Shown here one piece after another: positions 53,181-64,000 of a stretch of 64,000 nucleotides of DNA. Below the pieces are notes generated by a model. The model had not been told where the DNA came from and did not search any database. It was given only the letters and a program-made list of their open reading frames with translations. Numbering within the stretch: position 1 is the stretch's first letter; each line of letters starts with the position of its first letter. The stretch comes from Eutreptiella sp. 'Long Island Sound 2002'. Its lineage: Eukaryota > Euglenozoa > Euglenophyceae > Eutreptiales > Eutreptiaceae. The stretch covers positions 79,268,929 to 79,332,928 of the forward strand of contig OZ038379.1 in the NCBI GenBank assembly GCA_964036045.1. Direction: 5' to 3'. Position numbers and translations under genes: made by a program.

Positions 53181-54508
53181 CTCAGTACGAACCCAAGACC
53201 TGATGGTCCAGTTGCAAAGGTGCCATAGAATGGTCCATTCGAGCTGCCGATCCCCCTAAAAGGTAGTTGCAACGGGGGCGCCAATCGATTTGGTTCAGCA
53301 GTTGAAAACCTTTCAAGTCGCCACTGGAGAGAGCAACTACCATGACTTCAAAAAGGAGATCCAAAGCGTTGCACGCCTGCCGCCGACTGACGGGGGGTAC
53401 ACAAACCTTTTTCCCTTTGATAATTGTGGAGATCTTCTTCGACGTCTGGGAACCTCGAAGTACCTCATATTCCCCTTCGAAAGTGGATATGATTGACTCG
53501 GGAATCATGGGCACCGGCTGGCCTCCTTTTGAAAAGATGTGTACGTCCATAAGCAAGAAAACCTCGAATCCAGAGGGCCGGCCGCGGATGACCTGTTTCA
53601 TCGAGCTCTCCTTGAATACGGGTTCTTGCCAAAAGATTGAAACATTTGTCAACACCACTCTGACGTGCCAATGTTCAAGTTCCTCACGGCGATAAAGACT
53701 GACTTCAAGCCGTTCATTGACGGAACGTACGGTGGCGAGACTATGCTTTTGACACTGTCATTGTCGACACGGTGGCGAGCCTTGTAGTTGCAGAGGCAGT
53801 TGGATCCGACCTGCAGAGTACTCTCGCCGATGGACAGTACGTGCATCAACATCTAGGTCAACTTCATGCCGATTCCTGAACAGAAACTCTCGATATTATC
53901 TATCGATACGGCCTTGCCCCCGACCCCGATGCTGTCAGCGCGATCATCGTTGTTCAAAGGCTCCCGATTGCCGCCAGCCCATGGTGGCGAGTCGACTCCA
54001 GGACTGGCCAGTTTTTCTACAGCGATAACGCCGGTTCCGGCTCCAGCCAGAAGTATCGAGGGACTACTGGCCGACGTGATGCACACTCCTTCCAGACCAC
54101 TTATCGACAGTACCTTTGGAACGATTCCATATGAGAGCAATCGTGTCTCCAGGACTTCTACACTGCCAGAGCGGGGACCCGGTGTATTGGGCAGCATTGA
54201 GCCCTTGTCCGCAAACATGTATGCGTTTTCGAATACAAGTTCCCCGTCGACTGACGACCTGGTGACCACACCTTCGATTGATCAACCATCATACTGGAGT
54301 GCCCATCGAGAAGTGGGCCTTCGAAAGCGACATCCGTCGCCATTATACTGGACACCACATCCTCAACTGGATGGCCAGCCCCGAGACGCAGCAAGATCTC
54401 AATGAAGTTTGTAGACTTGGGGTAAAGGACGGGTCCAGGCTCCTGTGGGGTACCAACTGGTGATTCGTCCAATGTTGATGCCAGGTTATGGCTTGATTCG
54501 CCGAACAC
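53181..54508. pseudogene. Coding-like sequence, strand uncertain
   Basis: Both strands read well in pieces. Minus: 54508-54158, 54269-53853, 53852-53649 (the last two in one frame, split by a TAG) and 53658-53182 (FEVFLLMDVHIFSKGGQPVP). Plus: KTDFKPFIDGTYGGETM, then in another frame VASLVVAEAVGSDLQSTLAD and RYGLAPDPDAVSAIIVVQRL. I cannot decide which is real. No domain is recognised on either. Confidence 0.25.
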
Positions 54509-55999
54509 GCCTTGTCTGTTCTGACAAATGTACGGTCCTATTGGCTAATTGTTTTCCAGACACTTCACCTCGATGGCTGTGTCCTTGTTTTATGGTATCT
54601 GGACGAGCCCAGAGCTTGACTGTGGGTTGCGCCTCACCCTGACGAGGCTTCTGCAGCTTTGACCCAGACATGGTGGCCAAGTTGAACACGGCGTATCAGT
54701 AGACGCTGACGACAGGCGTTCTCTGCACTGAACCCAAGGTCTGTGAATCTCGCCCATTATTATGTTTCATGAAACAAGCACATTTCGTGATCCAGAAATT
54801 TTTTTCGGTCGCCGTTTGTCCGCGCTTTGACAGTGCGTCGCCCACCAAGATGAGCCAGCCCTCTTTGACGTCTCAGGGTGGGGTAGTAGTATGGGTTCGA
54901 GCAGCAGCAGCACAGCAAGCGAGCTCACGCGCGATTGCGCACCGCACCCTGCAAATGTACATATGAAACATCGAGATGCCAGTAGCTGTGAGAAATAGTG
55001 TATGACATTTCGATATCTTTGAACAGGGTTTTTGTCCTTGAATTGTAGATTGGCTTCGATTTGGTGCCTTGCTGAACGATCCTGCGCAAGGTTGTCTTAT
55101 TTTCGGATTTTCGAGAACCAGGTCAGCCTCAAGGTCGAACCACAACAACCATGGAAAAAACCCGCAAGGATAGGAGATCTGCGACCTGTACGCGCACCAG
55201 CAGCACCATACCACATTCACGACACCGCTGCCGCATGCCAAGCACAGCAAAACCACCCAGCGCCACACCGACGAATACCACCACCCGACACGCAGACGAC
55301 CACCGCCAACGAAAGACATACCACTAAACACCACCAACCACCAGCGCCCCACCGACCAGGACCCCAACACCACCGGGATGCACACCAACACAACATACCG
55401 CCCCAACCAACAAACAGCAGGACAACCAACACCCACCAGCCCACCACAACCTCACACAAGCATCCGCTGACCACACGAACAATACCCCAAAGCGCCCTCT
55501 GCACACACAAAGAAACCACGCAACGCCCACCCAGAACCCCAGCACAAAGGTCCGAACCCCACATCAACAATACACACCCACCCGCTACGAGAAACACCCG
55601 GACACCGTGGCACGCAGGCCCAGAAAGAGCCGAAAGACTGCCACATTACCCACTGTTACATTCAGAGCCGCACACCTAGACACGCACTCCACACCAAAGT
55701 GAAACCTCCCCACAGACAACCCGAGATACAGCCACCAACCACCATGCCCTGACAACCTACAGAAACCAGGGAGGAGACCACAGGCCACGAAACGCAGCAG
55801 ACCAAAACAAAGTCACCCAGAGAACTACCCAGAAGACTGCAGAAACGCAAGTGCACAACAAAGCGCGGGCACGCCAGCATGCACATGCACCGCAACCCCC
55901 GTTGACCCCCCAACGACAAGCCACGCCACGACGCAAGAACCACATTGTCACCCCGCTTTCCACAATAAGATATGCGCTGGAGCCCACTGCTCATGGGGC
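54509..55999. other. No supported gene; A/C-rich stretch 55180-55860
   Basis: 54509-55150 has no readable feature. 55180-55860 is strongly A/C-rich on the plus strand, giving His/Thr/Pro/Gln-rich plus frames and Trp/Gly/Val/Cys-rich minus frames, both composition artefacts. Confidence 0.4.
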
Positions 56000-56854
56000 A
56001 ACAGCTACGATGTCCTCTCGCTGGTCAAACACCTACCAGCAGCCCTAAGCCCACGCCAGCAGACCAACCAACGAGTCTGGTTGCCAGAACCACAGGAACC
56101 TGATCACAACATGCGGCCCCGCCCCATGTCCCCCGATTACAGCGGGGTCCGCCACGAGGTAGAGCAGCAGACGAAATCCCCAGCCGAGGCCGCCGCGCCG
56201 CAACCCCTCCCACCACCCCGGGAGATCTGCGCCACTTCAGCACGCAACCTGACCCTGCCGATGGATGCCGAGCAATACTACTGAAACAACCTGCAAGAAT
56301 TCCCAGCCACCAGCGCAACGCTGCAGGGTCGGAAGCAGGAGATGGGGGGCGACAACGAATGGGGCAATGAAGACGAACTCCTCCGGGAGGACACTTACGC
56401 CGACGCAGATGCCTTCCTGGAGGCAGCAGCCACAACCTACCCCGGCCGGCCCGGAGAGTGCCAACACGTCCTCCACGCCCTCCTCAGCTTCCACAGCTGG
56501 ACACATCACCACGCAATGACCCTCTACCCCCCCGATGACAACCCACCTCCGTGGACGACCGAGGAAGACACCGCCACAACCATCAAAATACAACAAGACC
56601 CAGAATGCCCTGTAGGCTAGCACCCCACTTGGCACGATTTGCCACCACACAACCACATCTCACCCGCGCTCCATGACGTCTTTGCCACCATAAGCACAAA
56701 GCTGAAAGCAGCAAAAGACCAACAGAAACGGGAAAACATCCCCGCCCCCCAAAGCGCCAACCCCACTACCCCCGCAGGAACGCCCCCACGAGGAGCCCTC
56801 ACACACACAATCACAACACTGGAGCTCCCCCCACAACACCGCACCTCCCTGTGA
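56000..56854 (+). pseudogene. Decayed Gag-like coding unit
   Basis: One plus-strand frame reads from ~56000 to 56854 with two stops: TGA at 56282-56284 in AEQYY*NNLQEF (Trp TGG would fit) and TAG at 56618-56620. It has a Pro/Glu-rich N-terminus (RPMSPDYSGVRHEVEQQ), an acidic middle (NEWGNEDELLREDTYADAD), a helical His-rich segment (LHALLSFHSWTHHHAM), and a Lys-rich C-terminus (STKLKAAKDQQKRENIP). Composition is Gag- or ORF1-like, but no zinc knuckle or known family was found. The upstream start is unclear. Confidence 0.4.
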
Positions 56855-58579
56855 AGCCGGTGTGGACCCCATGACTTGGTTTCACGTTCATTGAGGGCTT
56901 GTATGTGTGGGCTGGCAAGCCGCCATCAGCTAGTATCTCTTTCTCTCCCGCGGATCTGCATTGCAATGCGACCAGCCGCAGATTCGGCGACCGTATATGC
57001 CAGCTAATCCCCAGAGATGTGTGTCCGGAGGGTGCAGATGTACGTAAATAACTTGGGCATACGTCTGCGGTTTTATCGGGGAGATAACCCTGAAATTCAG
57101 GCAGGAAAGTGCCGCCGAGAGTCGCCGCGGGCATTGTTGCAAGTTCCTCCCATGAAATAAGGACTAATCGAATCGGATTCTATGAAGTTTGAAAAGCTCG
57201 GTTAACCGACGCTAAGCATAAGATGAGGATCCAGATTTTTTCCTTACTTTTGCGGACAATTTGTATCCTTTGTGAAGCCTAGTTCTTTTGAGCATTGTGC
57301 GGTGCAAAGGGCCCGTGCCTGCAAGTGTGAGACTATTTGCCAAAGATGAGCTGCAAAGCCTGACCGTTGGAATGGGTACTTCTGCACCACAGGAGATCCC
57401 TTTTCAGGGAGAGTCAAGGGTTGCAGAACAGGCTTTGCAACAAATCAGGCAAATAGTAAACTCACAGAGCCAAGACTGGGCAAAGAAGGCACAACACAAG
57501 CAAGTGCACAGCACGTCAACTGTCAACTGTTCCGAAACCTTTACCAGCAACACAAATTAATTCCCAGGGACCTCAGTTCTCAACAGTTCTCACCAGTTCA
57601 GCGTTGTGTTTGCAAGCAAGGCAAAACAAAGGCAATTGCAAAGCATAAGTCACAAATGTCTTGTCCAAGTTTAGCAGTCAATAGCCGGAAATGTCTGGAG
57701 CGATCTGCACTACAGCTGAGCAGCACAAAAACAGCAGAACAACAATATTAAAACGACTTTTGGCAGGCATCTTTACATTCAACCACAGCATTGTAATGTT
57801 CTGACACATCCACACTTTTGTGCCAAGGAATCAAATGTACTCAAGCAATGGATTTTGCAAAAATTCATGTTTGAACGACAATTTTTTGGCACCGCGGCCG
57901 TTTCAGATCCAGTGGGCCGTTTCAGATCCAGTGCGGTAGCGTAAATGCGGTTTTGGCCGCAGAATGCCCCACAAAAATATAGGTGTTAAGTCCAAATTTC
58001 CATTTCGGGAAAAGTTGACGGTCGTCAGTTTTGATCATTGAAGTGGGCACCTCCTCGGGGCGTCCACATAGGTACTTAGTTGAGCCATTTTTGGGCCATT
58101 GACGGCATCTGAAGGTCACCCCAAGCTTTTGCCCAACCATAATATGGCTTAAACACCCCCAAAACGAACACACGCGGCACTAAGACTTTAAGAGACGAAC
58201 AGAAAGGGTCGAAGTGCTTGGTATGTGCACAAGTGAGCCAGCGATCGTCACCATCGTCAGGATATGGCCTAGCAAGACCTTGGTAGGGCTCCCTGGGGCT
58301 AGTTTGTTCATGGTCTAACGGAGGAAAGTGCCCATATTTTGAACGATGTCCTACGGTTGGCTTGGGTATGTCATGAATGCATGGATGGTCCCTCATGGGA
58401 AGCCTTAGGGACGCCGTGTGCTTAATTCACGTTAGGTTAGGGGCTATGCATATGCATTCTGATTCATTTGTGATCGGCCGTGCATGTGAGCCGAAATGTT
58501 GGTGTTCCGGACCACCGTGGGGCTTGGGGTAACCATCTCAGATTTGAGAGATTTGGGTCATATGTGTGTGTTGAATAGT
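56855..58579. other. No supported gene
   Basis: AT-richer DNA with short frames. 56895-56945 (GGCAAGCCGCC.T..GCT, TCTCCC) resembles 60890-60935 at the end of the charged-protein remnant, so a fragment of that family may end here. Confidence 0.35.
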
Positions 58580-60999
58580 ATTAACTTCGCTCAATTCAAG
58601 CCCATATCATAGATCTTCGTGGGGAGGGCTGTTATACCATTTTTAGGCCATTTTGGCACGGCCGAGAGCCTCAGGGACCGGCATCAGAGTGCCAAGATGC
58701 CTGCGAATCACAGAATCATACGCTGCAAGGGCCTTGCCTATGAGCACGTGATGAACTGCATAGCGTTAGATCACATCTACCGCTTATTTATTGCAAGTGG
58801 GAGAACTTGCGGTGAATCCCCCTAGCGCCAATCCCAATTTTTCCACTGTTGTGGTGTATGTTGAGAGGGGGTCCATATGTCTCACTATGCGCCCGATTGG
58901 GGATCCAAGTGGGGGGAGAATGCACAAATGGTCCGAGGTAATGATGTTTAGGGCCGTAGGTTGAATCCATGGGTGAGCAACTTTATATACTATCATATGT
59001 ACTCTGAATTTGGCAATATATGCACGTTTCTGACCTCAGTTTTTCCTCATTTTTGCGTTTTATGACCTCCCTTTACTGGTTAACAGCAAAGTGCCCAGAG
59101 ATTTATGAACCATGGTATGTTGCTTGCGTCTTGGCATATGCTTGGGTGTTAAATACCACATTCTGCTGGATCTCATGTTCGCCTTGGCTTGGCGCATGAG
59201 GCTTTACAAGATGGGGTCTCAAGATCGTGGGTTCACTTGTGAAGTGTGCCATTTTTGAAGGCGGAGGGGTTCAGGAGCCAATGATGGGATATTCTTGGGT
59301 ACTGACCTTCGGCCTTCAAAATCCTTGAATGCCACTCTCCGACTCGGTCCAAGCTCGGGGCATTTCGATAATCATTATATCCCTCTTGGTGGATATATGT
59401 GCATTTTGAGCATAACTGACTGTTTTTGGCTGATTTTGCCATTTCATGAGGTCAACTGCATAAGTCAAATCTCCAAGGCCATTTGACTGTGAGTCGAACC
59501 AATGGTATGTTGGAGTAGGGCATGGTCCTGTGTGCCACTGTAGGCCATGACACGCCACCCCTCCGATGGGGCTAGGATTCAGAGGGTATGGAGTGAACAC
59601 TTTTTCGGGGTTGGCGTAGTGACTTTTGACTCATGCCATTGTACGCAGTTCACGGACCTGGTTTGTGCCAACATGTCAGTGACTTCAGGGAAGGTCTTGA
59701 GTCCTGAGGATGAGGGGTTAATGGCTGGGATTGCATTTGTAATCATTTCCCCCCGATTGGTTCTTGATATGTGTATATGTGCCATATTTGCTGTTTTCTG
59801 CAATATTCAGGGCTTCCTGATACTTTCTTATGTACATGCTCCACGCCCGTGTATCCGTGTGCACCGAGAGACAGGCGTATTGAGGGTGTTGCTGAGTGGC
59901 GACGCGGGACCCTCACACACCATTGGCGCCCATCAGTTGGACTGATTTCGTATCGTGCTACCTTGGGGAGTTGGCTATTGCAAGGGTATTGCATATTAGA
60001 TTTTGAGGTCATTGCAGCTGGTTTTATTATCTTTTTTTGTGGAAATTAAGCAAGAGGAAAAATCACCAGCAGAATGCAGGACTTGATCAGGTCCAGGAGC
60101 ATGGGAATAGGTAGTACCCACCCAAGGACAGGCACAAGAGATGGGAACCACGGCGGTAGAGCCCATCCCACGGGCACAATGGCGGGGACCGGTCCGACGG
60201 GCCTTCTTGATGGTAGCAGAGGTTTACCTACCTCCTACCGCCGCCTTTGGGACTTGGGCCACTATGAGCCCTGCCCAAGAACACCCAGGGTCCAGATCAT
60301 CGAGTCTGTCGCGTCCACTCCTGATGTAGAAGCCCGAGAACATCGAACCCACTCCATCCGGAGAGCGGCACGGAGGGCGACATTCAGCACATAGTCACGC
60401 TGTGCGAGAGGCAGTGCCGTAAGGCCTGTAACCTTAGGACCCCCGCAGAGGACTCTGATGAGGCTGGCCACTCTAGCAGCAGCAGCAGCAAGGCCCGGCG
60501 CTGCCGGAAGCGTGGGTCTCCGAAACCAAAGGAGAAGGAGATGGCCATGGAGACGACCCCCAGCCCGATAAGGCTGTGGTCCGCTGCGGAGTCCGAGAGG
60601 CACTCTGACGGGTATGCGTCAGCCCTCCCCTCGGACTACTTCACGCCGGAGGCATTTGAGCCCGCCCTTGAACACGATGCTGAGGCATCGGAGAGAGCAG
60701 CCAGAGCCAGGACAGTGCCAGTGGCCAGGGATACCGGTCTGGATCCTGAGACATCGGGAGCACCACCTCCAACGAGTACGGGAGAGAGGGCGCATACCGC
60801 CCCGGTGGGATCAGAAGCTCCGCCACTGCCAACTGAAGCCGGTTCGGACCCCCGTGGCCATCTTTGGGTCACTTGGGGTGTGTATCTATGTGCCGGCAAG
60901 CCGCCGTTGGCTGATATCATACTCTCCCATACACCTGACCTAACCCGATGCGATAGTGTGATAGGTTTGGCCATTCCGGCTATGAGCGGCCATATTTAG
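58580..60999. repeat. ~3.1-kb tandem duplication, first unit
   Basis: Ordered matches to 61690-63990: GGTATGTTGCTT near 59113/62228, GGAGCCAATGATGGGAT at ~59276/62390, GGCCATGACACGCCAC at ~59544/62657, and the ATG of the ORF at 60074/63098. Offsets fall from ~3115 to 3024, so there are many indels. Non-coding parts are conserved as well. Confidence 0.7.
60074..60999 (+). pseudogene. Charged-protein remnant, first tandem copy
   Basis: ATG at 60074 (MQDLIRSRSMGIG), a 106-codon frame, then a shift. The next part includes LCERQCRKACNLRTPAEDSD, a Ser run, and KARRCRKRGSPKPKEKEM. The last frame (60541-60999) reads IRLWSAAESERHSDGYASAL, EPALEHDAEASERAARARTV and ends after LSHTPDLTRCDSV. The C-x3-C-x3-C cluster, Arg/Lys block and Glu/Ala-rich helix suggest a nucleic-acid-binding Gag/ORF1-like protein, but I do not recognise the family. 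The parallel copy at 63098 confirms it was once a protein. Confidence 0.45.
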
Positions 61000-61689
61000 T
61001 ACCGAGGCACCGCAAGCTAAGATTTAGATATCAGAATATCAGGAATCAACAGGGTTTTTTTATCATAATGTTTCCGTGATTTTTCAGCCTTCTGTTCTGA
61101 TAGTCAATGTATCGGCGACTGTCAGTTGGCTCGCGATTTTGCGGTAACCGAATGGTTAACTGTTATTTACAGATATTTCCGCGGAAACCCTGATGAGGGG
61201 TCAGATTTCATCAGTAAAGGGTTCGTTGCTTCCGCAATTTTCATATTATATACTCGCAAAATTAATCCGATTTTTTCAGACTTTCACTTTTCAACTTCGA
61301 TATCGCCGCAAGCGATATGATGAATCTCGAGTGGTCATACATTTTTCCCCGATCACGAATCAACCTTCCTTTTATTGTGTCCTTCGTTTTGCTTGGAGAT
61401 ATAGGCAAAACAAAATTGATTCGTGGGGCCACTTTGAAGAATCATATCTCCTGCTCACGGCGAGGAAACTCAATATCGAGAATTGGGTTAGAACCGCTAT
61501 GGTCTCAACTTAATTCAGAAAGCATCAAACGCATTTGGGGTGTACACATGCCCGGTATAGCAAGGGATAAGGGTCAAGGGGGTAGAAAGTGATATATAAC
61601 TCTTAGACCGTGCAACCAAATATTTTATTGCGACTTTCCAGTGTACCGCATGAGTGTTGGGGTTGCATAGCAATTTTCCTTGGGTTTCT
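61000..61689. other. AT-rich spacer, no supported gene
   Basis: Between the two tandem units; short frames only. Confidence 0.4.
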
Positions 61690-63990
61690 ACGTATTTTTA
61701 ACGCGAAGTTATGTCCATGGAGGGGCATGGCATATCATGGTGGGAGCCACTTTTGAGGGTATGTGTTATATGCATGGTTTATGTCTTGATATGCTCACGT
61801 CCATGTTATATATCTTCGTGTGGCCGAAGACATGGGGAACCACACGTGACAAGGGCTTTGCCCATGTCCCAATTGTGGGATTCAAAGCGCTAGACTAAGT
61901 CTACCGCGTATGTATTGCTCATGGAATGTTGCGCAAAGAGATCCATGAGTGCACTCCCATTTTCATGGGGCATGTAGATATGAGTGGCGAAGGTATCACT
62001 GTGGGCTCGATTGGGGATCCAATTGGGGGAATTGTTCGCAAATGGTTCCAATCATTTGTATATTGAACCATGCCCGGATATCATGGGTGAGCATAGAGAT
62101 ATTCTATCATGACAACTTTGTATTCGGACATATTTTCATGTTTTTGACCTCATTTTAAGCTCATTTTTGTGTTTTATGTGCTCAACTGGTCGGCCAACAG
62201 TAAAGTGCTTAGGGATCTGTGAACTATGGTATGTTGCTTATATGTTGGCATATGCTTCGGTGTTGTACCTCACCATATGCTGGATCACATGGTCACTTTG
62301 GCTTGGCACACGAGGCCTCACAAAATTAGGTCTCAAACTGATGAGCTGACTTGTGAAGCATGTGATGTACATAACTGGAAGGGTTTCGGAGCCAATGATG
62401 GGATGATCTTGGGCATGGATCTTTGGTCTATATCACCCTTGTATACTACTTTCCGGTTTCACACATGCATGGAGCATTTGAATATCTGCCGTATGCATTT
62501 TTGAGTATATAATTGAATTTTTGGGCATTATGGTGTGATTTGCCTGATTTTGCCATGTTGTGAGGTCATCTTCATGGGGCAGTTCTCCAAGCCCATTCGA
62601 CCCCAAGTCCAACCAAGGTTATGTCAGGATAGGGCATGGTCCTGAGTGCCACTCTAGGCCATGACACGCCACCTCCCCTATTGGGCTAGGACTTATAGGC
62701 TTGGGAGTGAACACATTTTCGGGGTTTGTGTAGTGACTTTTGACTCATGGCATTTAGCCATCTTAATGGACTGGGTTCAGGACATCATGTTGGTGAGTCA
62801 AGGGAAGGTCTTGAGTCCAGGGAATCAGGGGTCTCTGGCTGTGATTGTGTACGTTTCCATCTTTCCCCAACTTTGCTTTATTTGTGTTCATATGCCAATT
62901 TCAGGGCTTTCTTCTTTGGTGCATTTCTTGTACATGCCCGCCACCGTGGGACGACCGGTGTGCTGAACGGAAGCCCGCAGTGTGGATTGGATTGTGAATC
63001 GGGTTATTGCTGCATTTGTGGGATCTGGTTGCTATTCAGGGTTGAAGGAGGATTTTATTTTCTATATTTTTGGATTTTGGACCTTGGAATTTGAGGAATG
63101 CAATCGTTGATCCGGAGTAAATCAGCAGGGGTAACAGGCGGAAGGGGCACAGCGGGGACCGGTTCTGGTAGGGACCTTCTTTATGGTAGCAGAGGCGTAC
63201 CCGCTGCCCCTACCTACCGCCGACCCGGGGACTTGGGCCCCTATGAGCCCTGCCCAAGTACGCTCTGGGTGCGTATTGTGGACTCGGCGGAGACCACGCC
63301 GGAGATGGGAGCCAGAGAAGAGCCGAGACGCTCAAGAGCATGGCGAACTCCGGAAGTTGAAGCCCGAAGATAAGTACGACATTCGGGAAGAGGAGGACCT
63401 GACATGGAGGACCTGGTCTCCATGTGCGAGCGTCGCTGCTGCAAGGCATGCAACCTCCGCTCCGCCGCGGAGGACTCTGAGGAGGCCTGCCATTCAGGCA
63501 GCAGTGGAGGACGGGCCCGGCGCTACCGGAAGCGCGGGTCACCCAAGCCCGCGGCAGGAGACGCCAGGGGCTATGAATACGGACCCAGGCCCGGTCAGGC
63601 TGTGGGAATCCGAGGGGCACTCCGATGGCTATCGGACTTGCTTCCCCGCGGAGGCGGAGGAGACGCCCGCGCTGATCGCCAGGGAGCATACGGCCCCCGA
63701 GCCCGCCCTGAAGCACGACGCCGAGGGCTTGGAAAGGCCAGCCAGGGCCTGGACGGCACCTGTGCCCCGGCACACGGGACCAGAGACGGACGCCATAGGC
63801 GATACGCCCTTGGGCGATGAGTCTGAGGCGCCGGGAACCACGGGATGCGCTGGATCAGGCGGAAGGCACGCTGAGTGCCACTGCGAGCACGTGTCCTTCC
63901 TCATGGGCAAGTACCCAAAGATGGGGATGGACGCTATCGTGCATTGACTCGACCGCCTGGACAACGCGAAGGACGGCCTAGAGGAGGACG
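61690..63990. repeat. ~3.1-kb tandem duplication, second unit
   Basis: Partner of 58580-60999. It runs to the window edge, so its end is not seen. Confidence 0.7.
63098..63947 (+). pseudogene. Charged-protein remnant, second tandem copy
   Basis: ATG at 63098 (MQSLIRSKSAGVTGG), shared TYRRPGDLGPYEPCPSTLWV, a stop at 63371-63373, then in the same frame MCERRCCKACNLRSAAEDSE and RRYRKRGSPKPAAGDA. Another frame carries DPGPVRLWESEGHSDGY and EPALKHDAEGLERPARAW, matching the first copy, and continues to HAECHCEHVSFLMGKYPKMG at 63947. Past that stop, LDRLDNAKDGLEEDV suggests the protein continued in a coiled coil beyond the window. Dead by frameshift and stops. Confidence 0.45.
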
Positions 63991-64000
63991 TCGCCGGGAT

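Overview
The window is eukaryotic and consists almost entirely of transposable elements, their decayed remnants and satellite-like arrays. I see no bacterial-style operons, rRNA or convincing host housekeeping gene. The best-preserved element is a young Ty3/gypsy chromovirus at 25608-36720 (minus strand). From memory, its reverse transcriptase and integrase resemble retrotransposon proteins annotated in dinoflagellate genomes (Symbiodiniaceae, Polarella). A dinoflagellate or another large-genome alga is therefore my best guess, but this is an inference and only moderately secure.

Layout. 65-2766 and 14795-15511 are two parts of one decayed gag-like gene (minus strand). They are split by a 12.0-kb non-LTR retrotransposon (2767-14794, minus) that encodes an AP-type endonuclease, reverse transcriptase, RNase H and a C-terminal zinc knuckle, followed unusually by a second charged ORF, and ends in a (TTAC)n tail. 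The element is bordered by 542-bp direct repeats with no length difference. 16755-19880 holds two minisatellites with units of about 63 and 65 bp. 20635-22021 is a second gag remnant. 22167-24103 is a pair of 617-bp direct repeats around a 703-bp insert. 24035-25607 and 36726-38272 are the two halves of an unrecognised Cys-containing coding unit, cut by the chromovirus with a 5-bp target duplication. 39385-41210 is a 47-bp palindromic minisatellite. 42300-44574 is a dead Ty3/gypsy RNase H/integrase stretch, followed by a gag-like remnant. 45925-46570, 48820-49240 and part of 52510-52740 are CTGTCGC-type short arrays. 48996-53180 holds a second, shorter element that shares the last 0.95 kb and the (TTAC)n tail of the big non-LTR element. 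It too is bordered by long (about 0.7 kb) direct repeats. 56000-56854 is another decayed protein-coding unit. 58580-63990 is a diverged tandem duplication with a period of about 3.1 kb, each unit carrying a remnant of the same charged protein.

How the parts relate. The chromovirus has gag, protease and pol in series: gag and protease are in one frame separated by a single UAG, and pol is one frame away and begins with an ATG one base after the protease stop. Its LTRs differ at only a few positions, so it is recent. Everything around it is older: the 542-bp repeats differ by about 5%, and most ORFs carry frameshifts and stops. Seven of the in-frame stops are TGA where CGA (Arg) reads naturally, a pattern expected from CpG deamination. 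The strongest candidate for something undescribed is the non-LTR family whose two copies here both sit between 0.5-0.7-kb direct repeats that start exactly at the tail.
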